A DNA stretch of 64,000 nucleotides from Achromobacter deleyi (GTDB lineage: Bacteria > Pseudomonadota > Gammaproteobacteria > Burkholderiales > Burkholderiaceae_B). Shown one piece after another: positions 25,900-33,159 of the stretch. Position numbers and translations under genes: made by a program. The stretch is taken from assembly GCF_902859705.1 (NCBI RefSeq), contig NZ_CADIJO010000024.1, forward strand, positions 27,319-91,318, given 5' to 3'. The notes below the pieces were generated by a model. The model did not search any database, was not told where the DNA came from, and was given only the letters and a program-made list of their open reading frames with translations. The stretch's first letter is position 1. The number at the start of each line of letters is the position of its first letter.

Positions 25900-27711
25900 C
25901 TAGCCGCGCACCGGATCGATCGACAGCGGCACCTCGCCCGGCTGGAACGGCTGGTTGACGTAGCGCTTGTACTTGTCCAGCAAGCGCAGCGGCTGCTTGA
26001 GCGCGTCGCGGCGGAACGGGTCGCCCAGTTCCTGGCTGACCATCATTTCCAGCACCGTGGTCTTGCCTTCGGACTGCGCCTTGCAGGCCGCCTGCAAGGC
26101 CGCCCCCACCTGGTCCGAGTGTTCGACGCGGATGCCCTCGGCGCCCATGGCGCGGGCCAGTTCGGCGAAGTTGGGGTTCAAGAGGTTGCTGCCGACGAAG
26201 CGGCGGCCGTAGAAGTCCACCTGGTTCTTCTTTTCGGCGCCCCACTGGCCGTTGTGAAACACCACCGCGGTGACCGGAATGCGCTCGCGCACGCAGGTCA
26301 GCAGTTCCTGGAAGCTCATGCACCAGGCGCCGTCGCCCACGTACGCCACCGCCGGACGGTCGGGCCGGCCCAGCTTGGCGCCGATCAGCGCGGGCAAGGC
26401 GTAGCCGCAATTGCCGAAGCTCATGGCGGCCAGCATGGAATTGGGCTCGTCAAAGCGCAGGTAGCTGTTGGACACCGAGCAGATGTTGCCGATGTCGGTG
26501 GACACCATGGCGTGCTTGGGCATGGCGCGTTCCAGCTCGCGCAGCATGCGGCGCGGATGCATGCGGCCGCCTCCATGCTCGATGATGTCCAGGCTCCAGT
26601 CGTCGCGTTCGTGCGACCACTCGTCCAGTTCCTTTTCCCAGGCGTTCTTCTGGCTGTTTATCTGGTCGCGACGCGCCTCGCGGGTGGCCTTGCAGGCCAC
26701 GTCGCGCGCCTGCAGCTTGGCCGCCAGCGCGGCCGCGGCCGGCTTGGCGTCGCCGCAGATGCCCACCGACACCGGCCGCACCAGGCCCAGCATGCGGTGG
26801 TCGGCATCGACCTGGATGATGCGCGCGCCCTGCGGCCAATAGTCCAGCCCGTGCTGCGGCAAGGTGCCGAAGGGCCCCAGGCGCGTGCCCAGCGCCAGCA
26901 CCACGTCGGCCTGCGACAGGAGCTTCATGCCGGCCTTGGACCCCTGGTAGCCCAGCGGACCGCACCACAGCGGATGGCTGGCCGGGAAGGCGTCGTTGTG
27001 CAGGTAGCTGGTGACCACCGGTGCGCCCAGCAGTTCAGCCAGCGCCACGCATTCGGCCTGGCCGTCCGAGAACAGCACGCCCCCGCCGGCCACGATGACC
27101 GGGAACTTGGCCCCGGCCAACAGGCGCGCCGCGGCTTCCAGGTCTTCTTCCGAGCCGGGGCCGCGGCGGATGCGGCGCGGCTCGGGAATGGCCACGTCGA
27201 TCTCGCCGTAGAAGTAATCGCGCGGAATGTTCAGCTGCGTGGGGCCGCGTTCGGCCAGCGCGTTGTCGAAGGCCTTGGCGGTGAACTCGGCCATGCGGTC
27301 GGGGCGGTTCACGTGGGCCTGGTACTTGGTGATGCGCGAAAAGATCGGCAGCTGCTCGGTTTCCTGGAAGCCGCCCAGGCCCATGCCTGAGGTGCCGGTC
27401 TCGGGCGTGATTGCCACCACCGGGCTGTGGGCCCAGTAGGCCGCGGCCACGCCGGTGACGAAATTGGTGATGCCCGGCCCGTTCTGCGCGATGCAGACGC
27501 CGTGGCGGCCGGTCACGCGGGAATAGCCGTCGGCCATGTGCGCGGCGCCCTGCTCGTGCACCGTGGGCACGAAGCGGATGCCGGCCGCGGGAAACAGGTC
27601 CAGCGCGTCCATGAAGGCCGAGCCGACGATGCCGAAAACGTCCTTGACGCCCTGCGCCACCAGCGTTTCGACGAACGCCTCGCTGGGGGTCATGTGTTGC
27701 TTGCTGCTCAT
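25900..27711 (-). CDS. xsc: Sulfoacetaldehyde acetyltransferase
   Basis: The 603-residue thiamine-diphosphate enzyme has cofactor-activating Glu53 in VHEQGAAHMADGYSR. The ThDP motif starts at GDG 459 (AYVGDGAWCMSFQE) and continues to FHNGQWGAEKKNQVDFYGRR. DIGNICSVSNSYLRF and AMSFGNCGYALP are Xsc-like and differ from acetolactate synthase. Xsc cleaves sulfoacetaldehyde with phosphate to acetyl phosphate and sulfite. AGGAG lies 11 bases before the ATG at 27711; the frame open to 28053 crosses the promoter and the divergent iclR gene. pta follows 3 bases later. It is divergent from an IclR regulator, and length matches the family. Confidence 0.93.
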   Translation of the reverse strand: MSSKQHMTPSEAFVETLVAQGVKDVFGIVGSAFMDALDLFPAAGIRFVPTVHEQGAAHMADGYSRVTGRHGVCIAQNGPGITNFVTGVAAAYWAHSPVVAITPETGTSGMGLGGFQETEQLPIFSRITKYQAHVNRPDRMAEFTAKAFDNALAERGPTQLNIPRDYFYGEIDVAIPEPRRIRRGPGSEEDLEAAARLLAGAKFPVIVAGGGVLFSDGQAECVALAELLGAPVVTSYLHNDAFPASHPLWCGPLGYQGSKAGMKLLSQADVVLALGTRLGPFGTLPQHGLDYWPQGARIIQVDADHRMLGLVRPVSVGICGDAKPAAAALAAKLQARDVACKATREARRDQINSQKNAWEKELDEWSHERDDWSLDIIEHGGGRMHPRRMLRELERAMPKHAMVSTDIGNICSVSNSYLRFDEPNSMLAAMSFGNCGYALPALIGAKLGRPDRPAVAYVGDGAWCMSFQELLTCVRERIPVTAVVFHNGQWGAEKKNQVDFYGRRFVGSNLLNPNFAELARAMGAEGIRVEHSDQVGAALQAACKAQSEGKTTVLEMMVSQELGDPFRRDALKQPLRLLDKYKRYVNQPFQPGEVPLSIDPVRG

Positions 27712-27817
27712 GGTCTCTCTCCTGGCGGGCCGGCGCGGCTTGGATTGCATATTGGCCGGTGTGAACCGATACTGCAGCACAAGCATGCGTTTTCCCACCC
27801 CGCTGCGTTCCGTTTTC

Positions 27818-27869
27818 TGCAGAATCTGCACACAACGGGCGCCCTTTCGCCAAATCTTCAAATATTGAA
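27818..27869. promoter_or_regulatory. Two palindromes between xsc and the IclR gene
   Basis: TGCAGA-A-TCTGCA (27818-27830) is a perfect 13-base palindrome, and TTCAA-ATA-TTGAA (27857-27869) is a second one ending 2 bases before the IclR start codon. Their centres are 39 bases apart in a 160-base divergent intergenic region. They are candidate operators for the IclR protein; the second would allow autorepression. Confidence 0.5.
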
Positions 27870-27871
27870 AG

Positions 27872-28690
27872 ATGAAAGACGAATCCTCCGCGGCGCTGCG
27901 CGCGCTGACTTTGCTGGAACAGGTGGCCCGCTCGGAAACCCCCGTGTCGCTGGCGGCGCTGACCGAGGCCACCGGGCTGCCCAAGCCGTCGGTGCTGCGC
28001 ATCCTGTCGCGCCTGGTCGATGCCGGCATGCTGCTGCGCGAACCGGCCGGCAAAAGCTATATCAGCGGCCCGCGCCTGTCGGCGTTGGCGCGCGACACCC
28101 TGCTCAATTCACCGCTGCGCGCCGAACGCCACCGCATCCTGGACAGCCTGGTCGACGAGATCGGCGAGACCTGCAACTGCACCATGCTGGACGGCGACGA
28201 GGTGATCTACCTGGATCGTGTCGAAACCGCCTGGCCGCTGCGGGTCAACCTGCAACCCGGTTCGCGCGTGCCGCTGCATTGCAGCGCCAGCGGCAAGCTG
28301 TTCCTGGCGCACATGCGGCGCGAGGCCCGCGCACGCCTCCTGGCCGCGGCGCCGCTGCCGCGCTATACGCCCAACACGCTGTGCGAGGCCGCCGCGCTGG
28401 AACACGAGCTGCAGGCGATTCGCAAGGAAGGCGCCAGTTTCGACCGCGAGGAATTCCTGTTGGGCATCGTCTGCATGGCGGTGCCCATCATGCAGGGCCG
28501 GCGCGCCATTGCGGCGGTGGCGCTGCACGCGCCGGTGGCCCGGCTGTCGATCGACGGCGCCCGCGCCTGGCTGCCGCGCATGCAGGAGGCCGCCCGGGCC
28601 CTGGCGGGCACCTATGAGGCCCCCACGCAGGAAACGGAGCCGGCGACGGACCCGGCAATGGCCCCTGAGACAGACCCGGCGACGGACTAG
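27872..28690 (+). CDS. IclR-family regulator, probable controller of xsc-pta
   Basis: The 272-residue protein has an N-terminal winged helix (about 10-65; VSLAALTEATGLPKPSVLRI) and an IclR ligand-binding domain (about 80-250) with LHCSASGKLFLAHM and FLLGIVCMAVPI. The C-terminal 25 residues are a low-complexity Glu/Thr/Asp/Pro tail with a repeated ETDPATD-like unit. It is divergent from xsc. IclR proteins typically sense small organic acids, so sulfoacetaldehyde, acetyl phosphate or a precursor could be the signal (inference). No clear ribosome site; the start lies against a palindrome. Confidence 0.85.
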   Translation: MKDESSAALRALTLLEQVARSETPVSLAALTEATGLPKPSVLRILSRLVDAGMLLREPAGKSYISGPRLSALARDTLLNSPLRAERHRILDSLVDEIGETCNCTMLDGDEVIYLDRVETAWPLRVNLQPGSRVPLHCSASGKLFLAHMRREARARLLAAAPLPRYTPNTLCEAAALEHELQAIRKEGASFDREEFLLGIVCMAVPIMQGRRAIAAVALHAPVARLSIDGARAWLPRMQEAARALAGTYEAPTQETEPATDPAMAPETDPATD

Positions 28691-28794
28691 GCGCCAGGCA
28701 CGGCCGCCAGACGGGCCTGGCGGGCACTTTCCAGGCGCCCAGGGCTTACACTGTCGGCCAAATCCGCTTTTTTCGCAGTTTCTGCGACCCTACT

Positions 28795-30183
28795 GTGACC
28801 CACACGCCTTTTACCTCCCTGCCCCTGCTCCCCGCCCTGCTCGAGAACCTGCAAAGCCTGGGGTTCGAGAACATGACGCCGATCCAGGCGCAAAGCCTGC
28901 CGCTCATCCTGGAAGGCCGCGACATCATCGCGCAGGCCAAGACCGGCAGCGGCAAGACCGCGGCGTTCGGCCTGGGCGTGCTGCAAAAGCTGGACACCAA
29001 CCGCCTGACGCCCCAGGCGCTGCTGGTGTGCCCCACCCGTGAACTGGCCGACCAGGTCGCGCAGGAACTGCGCCGGCTGGCCCGCCAGATCGCCAACGTC
29101 AAGATCCTGACCCTGTGCGGCGGCGCCGCGGCGCGCCCGCAGGCCGAATCGCTGGCGCGCGGCGCCCACCTGGTGGTCGGCACGCCCGGCCGCATCCAGG
29201 ACCACCTGGAACGCGGCAGCCTGGATCTCTCGGGCCTGACGACGCTGGTGCTGGACGAAGCCGACCGCATGGTCGACATGGGCTTCTACGACGATATCGT
29301 CGCCATCGCCTCGCATTGCCCCACCAAGCGCCAGACGCTGCTGTTCTCGGCCACCTACCCCGACAACATCAAGAAGCTCAGCGCACGCTTCCTGCGCAAC
29401 CCGGCCGAAGTGAAGGTCGAGGCGCAGCACGATGCCAGCCGCATCGAACAGATCTTCTACGAAATCGATCCGGCCGACCGCCTGGACGCCGTGGCCACGC
29501 TGCTGGCGCATTTCCGCCCGGTATCTACCCTGGCCTTCTGCAACACCAAGGTGCGCAGCCACGACCTGGTCGAACGCCTGCAGGCCGAAGGCATCAGCGC
29601 CCAGGCCCTGAATGGCGACCTGGAACAGCGCGAACGCGATGAAATCCTGATCCAGTTCGCCAACCAGAGCTGCGCCGTGCTGGTGGCCACCGACGTGGCC
29701 GCGCGCGGGCTGGACATCCAGAACCTGGGCGCCGTCATCAACGTCGACGTCACCAAGGACACCGAAGTCCACGTGCACCGCATCGGCCGCAGCGGCCGCG
29801 GCGAACAGAAAGGCCTGGCGCTGAGCCTGTGCTCGCCCGACGAAATGCGCTGGGCCAACCTGATCGAGCAATACCAGGGTTCGCCCCTGACCTGGGGCGA
29901 CATCAAGTCGCTGCGCGCCAAGGCCGACCGCCCCCTGCGCGCGCCCATGGTCACGCTGTGCATCCAGGGCGGCAAGAAAGACAAGCTGCGCCCCGGCGAC
30001 CTGCTGGGCGCCCTGACCGGCGACGGCGGCCTGACGTTCGAACAGGTCGGCAAGATCAACATCACCGAATTCAATTCCTACGTCGCGCTGGACCGCAAGA
30101 TCGCCAAGCAGGTGTTTTCGCGTATCTCCAACAGCAACATCAAGGGCCGGCGCTTTCGCATGCGCTACCTTGAGGAATTCTGA
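28795..30183 (+). CDS. dbpA: ATP-dependent RNA helicase DbpA
   Basis: The 462-residue DEAD-box helicase has a Q motif in FENMTPIQAQSLP, Walker A AKTGSGKT (48-55), PTREL, TPGR, DEAD in VLDEADRM, SAT in LLFSATYP, and HRIGRSGR. The C-terminal DbpA RNA-binding domain (about 385-460; MVTLCIQGGKKDKLRPGDLL) binds hairpin 92 of 23S rRNA and directs it to 50S assembly. Translation appears to start at a GTG (28795), as there is no ATG before the conserved N-terminus. Length matches E. coli DbpA (457). Single-gene unit. Confidence 0.95.
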   Translation: MTHTPFTSLPLLPALLENLQSLGFENMTPIQAQSLPLILEGRDIIAQAKTGSGKTAAFGLGVLQKLDTNRLTPQALLVCPTRELADQVAQELRRLARQIANVKILTLCGGAAARPQAESLARGAHLVVGTPGRIQDHLERGSLDLSGLTTLVLDEADRMVDMGFYDDIVAIASHCPTKRQTLLFSATYPDNIKKLSARFLRNPAEVKVEAQHDASRIEQIFYEIDPADRLDAVATLLAHFRPVSTLAFCNTKVRSHDLVERLQAEGISAQALNGDLEQRERDEILIQFANQSCAVLVATDVAARGLDIQNLGAVINVDVTKDTEVHVHRIGRSGRGEQKGLALSLCSPDEMRWANLIEQYQGSPLTWGDIKSLRAKADRPLRAPMVTLCIQGGKKDKLRPGDLLGALTGDGGLTFEQVGKINITEFNSYVALDRKIAKQVFSRISNSNIKGRRFRMRYLEEF

Positions 30184-30208
30184 GCGCCCCGGCGACCCGT
30201 CGGCCGGT

Positions 30209-30222
30209 CCCCGTTAACGGGG
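30209..30222. terminator. Perfect 14-base palindrome after dbpA
   Basis: CCCCGTTAACGGGG is fully self-complementary and lies 26 bases after the dbpA stop, followed by TCAAAA. It may be a terminator or protein site just before the promoter of the DoxX gene. There is no T-run. Confidence 0.35.
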
Positions 30223-30230
30223 TCAAAAGC

Positions 30231-30260
30231 TTGATGGTTTTGCTCGGGATTTGCCATAAT
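30231..30260 (+). promoter_or_regulatory. Probable sigma-70 promoter for the DoxX gene
   Basis: TTGATG (30231-30236) and CATAAT (30255-30260) are separated by 18 bases, giving 4/6 and 5/6 matches to the -35 and -10 consensus. The leader to the start codon is about 97 bases. Confidence 0.5.
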
Positions 30261-30364
30261 GGCCCCGCCCGGCGCTCCAAGCGGCGCCGGGCGCGGAACC
30301 AAAGGCTCGCCATGCGCTCCAATCCGCGCATCGCCCCCCTTAACCATCACAAGAGAAACTCACC

Positions 30365-30772
30365 ATGATCAAATCCGACGACACCGGCAAGCTGATCCTG
30401 CGCCTGACCCTCGGCATTCTGATTCTGCTCCATGGCTTGTTCAAGATCACCGGCGGCGGCGTCGGCGGCATCGGCGGCATGCTGTCCTCGCACGGCTTGC
30501 CCGGCTTTCTGGCCTACGGCGTCTACATCGGCGAAATCCTCGCGCCGGTACTGCTCATAGTCGGTATCTACACCCGCCTGGGCGGCCTGATCATCGCCAT
30601 CAACATGGTCGTGGCCATTTTGCTGGCGCACACCGGCCAACTGTCCAGCCTGACCAACAACGGCGGCTGGGCGCTGGAACTGCAAGGCATGTTCCTGTTC
30701 ACGGCCCTGGCCATCGCCTTCATGGGTGCAGGCCGCTTCAGCCTGGCCGGCACCGGCGGCCGCTGGAACTGA
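30365..30772 (+). CDS. DoxX family membrane protein
   Basis: The 135-residue protein has four hydrophobic segments (about 10-28, 48-68, 72-90, 105-122) and the DoxX pattern LRLTLGILILLHGLFKITGG plus YIGEILAPVLLIVGIYTRLGG. DoxX proteins are small inner-membrane proteins linked in some bacteria to thiol or oxidative-stress handling, but the role here is unknown. Purine-rich AGAGAAA precedes the ATG. It has its own promoter and a strong terminator, so it is monocistronic. Confidence 0.85.
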   Translation: MIKSDDTGKLILRLTLGILILLHGLFKITGGGVGGIGGMLSSHGLPGFLAYGVYIGEILAPVLLIVGIYTRLGGLIIAINMVVAILLAHTGQLSSLTNNGGWALELQGMFLFTALAIAFMGAGRFSLAGTGGRWN

Positions 30773-30800
30773 TCCGGCAGCACAACTTGCGCCAACCTGA

Positions 30801-30829
30801 AAGGCCGCTGTCACAAGCGGCCTTTTTTC
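30801..30829 (+). terminator. Rho-independent terminator after the DoxX gene
   Basis: AAGGCCGCT (30801-30809) pairs with AGCGGCCTT (30816-30824) around a 6-base loop, followed directly by TTTT. This is a textbook intrinsic terminator 28 bases after the stop. Confidence 0.9.
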
Positions 30830-31008
30830 ATGCGCGAACGGCACAAATGCTACGAACGACATCAACGGTCACGCCGGCGCAAACATCCGTCACTTGAAAG
30901 CTGTTTCGGATCCATTACAGAGCCGAACTCGCCACGCCAGGCGTGGCCTAATCCCTACGAGCCCATTGAACGCGTGGTGCACGCCCGGCGCTCGGCAGGA
31001 GATTCCAA

Positions 31009-31152
31009 ATGAAGAAGACCGTGTTGTTGATGCTGGCCATGGCCAGTGCATTGTCGGGCTGCGTGGTGGTGCCGGCGCGTCCGGCTTATTACCGTCCCGC
31101 GCCCGCTTATTACTACTACCCCGCCCCGCATTACTACTATCACGGCTATTGA
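31009..31152 (+). CDS. Small Tyr/Pro-rich lipoprotein, 47 residues
   Basis: This short gene starts MKKTVLLMLAMASA and has a lipobox L-S-G-C with Cys18 as the predicted lipidated residue. The mature part is only 30 residues, made of Val, Pro, Ala and Tyr with runs such as YYYYPAPHYYYHGY. CAGGAG lies 6 bases before the ATG, giving good translation support. It sits 30 bases upstream of the YXWGXW-repeat gene and is probably co-transcribed with it. Function unknown; an envelope structural or stress role is a guess. Confidence 0.75.
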   Translation: MKKTVLLMLAMASALSGCVVVPARPAYYRPAPAYYYYPAPHYYYHGY

Positions 31153-31182
31153 TCCACGCGCCCGCCGCGTAAAGGAAACGCC

Positions 31183-32433
31183 ATGAACGCCCACGCCAGG
31201 ATTCTTCCGCTACGCCCGCTGGCCGCCGCCGTCCTGCTGGCGGTCAGTGCCGGCGCTATGGCCCAGACCTATGCGCCGCCGCCCCCACCGGCGGCGCCCG
31301 CCTACGACAACGGCGATCCCGCCAACGCCAACCTGGCGCCCGTGGACCGCAGCCCGCAGCCCCCGCCGCCCCTGCCCGTCTATGAACAGCCGCCCGCCCC
31401 CGGCGACGGCTACATGTGGGTGCCGGGCTACTGGAGCCTGAACCGCCTGGGCTACTTCTGGGTGCCCGGCGCGTGGGTGCTGGCGCCCTACACCGGCGCA
31501 TTGTGGACGCCTGGTTACTGGGGTTTTGTCGACGGCATCTATCTCTGGCATGGCGGCTACTGGGGCCCGCACATCGGCTTCTATGGCGGCGTGAACTACG
31601 GTTTCGGTTATATCGGCATCGGCTTCGTCGGCGGCTACTGGGACCACGACCGCTTCTTCTACAACCGCGCCGTGACCAACGTGAACGTCACGCGCGTCAC
31701 CAACGTCTACAACCACACGGTGGTGGTCAACAACATCGACAACCGCCGCATCAGCTACAACGGCGGGCCGGCCGGCATCCAGCGCCAGGCCGATCCGCGC
31801 GAAGTCGCGGCGCGCAACGAACAGCATCGTCCGCCCACCGACATGCAGCGCGGCTTCGCCCGCCAGGCCGCAGGCAACCGGGCGCAATTCTTCGACCATA
31901 ACCAGGGCCGTCCGGCCCAGGCGTTCGTCGAACATGCGCCGGAACGCGGCGGGCCGGGGCAAGGACCGCGGCCGGGTGGTGCGCCAGGCAATGGGCCGGG
32001 CGCGGGTCCGGCCAACGGACCGAACGCCGGCGGGCCTGGCGGTCGCCCAGAGATGAATCGCGGCGGCCCTGGCGATCGCCCCGAGATGAACCGCGGCGGC
32101 CCTGGCGGCATGTCGCCGGGCCAGGCGCGCCCTGGGCCGCAGGGGCAGCCACCGCAGCAACCGGCCGCGCAACGCCCACCGCAAGCGCAACCCCAGGCCC
32201 AGCCGCCGCAAGCGCGACCGCCGCAGGCACAGCGCCCCACGCCCGCGCCCGACAACCTGGCGCAGGCGGCCGCGCGTGAACGCCATGCCGCGCCCCAGAA
32301 TCGGCCGCAAAGCCCACCGCAGGCGCGGCCCGAAGGCAATCCGCAGCATGGCGGCGGCAACCGGCCGCAAGGCGGCCATGAACCGCAGCACGGCGGCGAA
32401 CGGCCGGCCCCTCACGAACGCGGCCGCGACTGA
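31183..32433 (+). CDS. YXWGXW-repeat exported protein with long Pro/Gln/Gly tail
   Basis: The 416-residue exported protein has a signal peptide ending AMA-Q at residue 27. A Trp/Tyr/Pro-rich region (about 75-140) carries repeats such as MWVPGYW, FWVPGAW, LWTPGYWG and LWHGGYWG, followed by a Gly/Tyr-rich segment. The second half (about 225-416) is low complexity, rich in Pro, Gly, Gln, Asn and Arg, with a duplicated RPEMNRGGPGD/G unit. The aromatic repeats are typical of YXWGXW proteins found in betaproteobacteria, function unknown. The disordered basic tail suggests it stays envelope-associated. AAGGAAA lies before the ATG. Confidence 0.8.
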   Translation: MNAHARILPLRPLAAAVLLAVSAGAMAQTYAPPPPPAAPAYDNGDPANANLAPVDRSPQPPPPLPVYEQPPAPGDGYMWVPGYWSLNRLGYFWVPGAWVLAPYTGALWTPGYWGFVDGIYLWHGGYWGPHIGFYGGVNYGFGYIGIGFVGGYWDHDRFFYNRAVTNVNVTRVTNVYNHTVVVNNIDNRRISYNGGPAGIQRQADPREVAARNEQHRPPTDMQRGFARQAAGNRAQFFDHNQGRPAQAFVEHAPERGGPGQGPRPGGAPGNGPGAGPANGPNAGGPGGRPEMNRGGPGDRPEMNRGGPGGMSPGQARPGPQGQPPQQPAAQRPPQAQPQAQPPQARPPQAQRPTPAPDNLAQAAARERHAAPQNRPQSPPQARPEGNPQHGGGNRPQGGHEPQHGGERPAPHERGRD

Positions 32434-32532
32434 ATTTTCGCTGACTGAAGCCGGACTGGATTCCCATCGCCGGCGGGGCTACAGTGCAAGAACCGACGCA
32501 GCCCCGCCGCGCACCGATTTCCGGAGACTCTC

Positions 32533-33072
32533 ATGAAGCGCCTTGCCCCCCTGTTCCTCGCCTGCGGCCTGTTGGCCGGCACCGCCGCCCAGGCGGCTCT
32601 CAATGTCGGCGCGCCCGCGCCCGACTTCAGCACCCAGGCCTCGCTCGGCGGCAATGTGTTCACCTTCAAGCTTGCCGAAGCCCTCAAGCAAGGCCCCGTG
32701 GTGCTGTATTTCTACCCCGCCGCGTTCAGCAAGGGCTGCACCATCGAGGCGCATGATTTCGCCGAAGCCACCGACGAATACAAGTCGCTGGGCGCCACCG
32801 TCATCGGCGTCTCGGCCGACGACATCGATACCCTGAACAAGTTTTCGGTCAGCGAATGCCGCAGCAAGTTCGCGGTGGCCGCCGACGGCGACGGCAAGAT
32901 CATGAAGGCTTACGACGCCGTGCTGGATGCCCGCCCCGAGCGCGCCCAGCGCACGTCCTACGTGATCTCGCCCGACGGCAAGATCCTGTACGAATACACC
33001 AACATGAATCCCGAGGCACACGTGGCGAACACGATGCGCGCACTGCGGGAATGGAAGGCGGCCAAGAAATAA
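32533..33072 (+). CDS. Exported peroxiredoxin (Bcp/PrxQ type)
   Basis: The 179-residue thioredoxin-fold peroxidase has a signal peptide (about 1-21, AQA). The peroxidatic motif reads P62-x3-S66-x2-C69 in YPAAFSKGCTIEA, with Ser replacing the usual Thr. The Cys found 5 residues after the active Cys in many PrxQ proteins is replaced by His; Cys109 is the only other candidate resolving Cys in the mature protein. It would reduce peroxides in the periplasm. A perfect terminator follows. The exported location is unusual for Bcp-like proteins. Confidence 0.85.
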   Translation: MKRLAPLFLACGLLAGTAAQAALNVGAPAPDFSTQASLGGNVFTFKLAEALKQGPVVLYFYPAAFSKGCTIEAHDFAEATDEYKSLGATVIGVSADDIDTLNKFSVSECRSKFAVAADGDGKIMKAYDAVLDARPERAQRTSYVISPDGKILYEYTNMNPEAHVANTMRALREWKAAKK

Positions 33073-33110
33073 GCCGAACAGGAGACGGACCGAATCCGGA
33101 CCATGACAAA

Positions 33111-33126
33111 GGGGGCTCACGCCCCC
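33111..33126. terminator. Intrinsic terminator after the peroxiredoxin gene
   Basis: GGGGGC (33111-33116), loop TCAC, GCCCCC (33121-33126), flanked by ACAAA on the left and TTGTT on the right. It can serve both the peroxiredoxin gene and the convergent CoA transferase gene at 33160. Confidence 0.75.
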
Positions 33127-33159
33127 TTGTTCATTCATCCACCGTCTTGCGCGTTCCGG

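Noticed and set aside
24997..27390. A 797-codon open frame opposite pta and xsc
   Set aside because: Low-complexity His/Gln/Arg composition and no domain. It runs across two real genes and their junction.
25900..27711. Acetolactate synthase large subunit as the identity of the ThDP enzyme
   Set aside because: No small regulatory subunit follows, the sequence has Xsc-type stretches around the ThDP motif, and pta is directly downstream.
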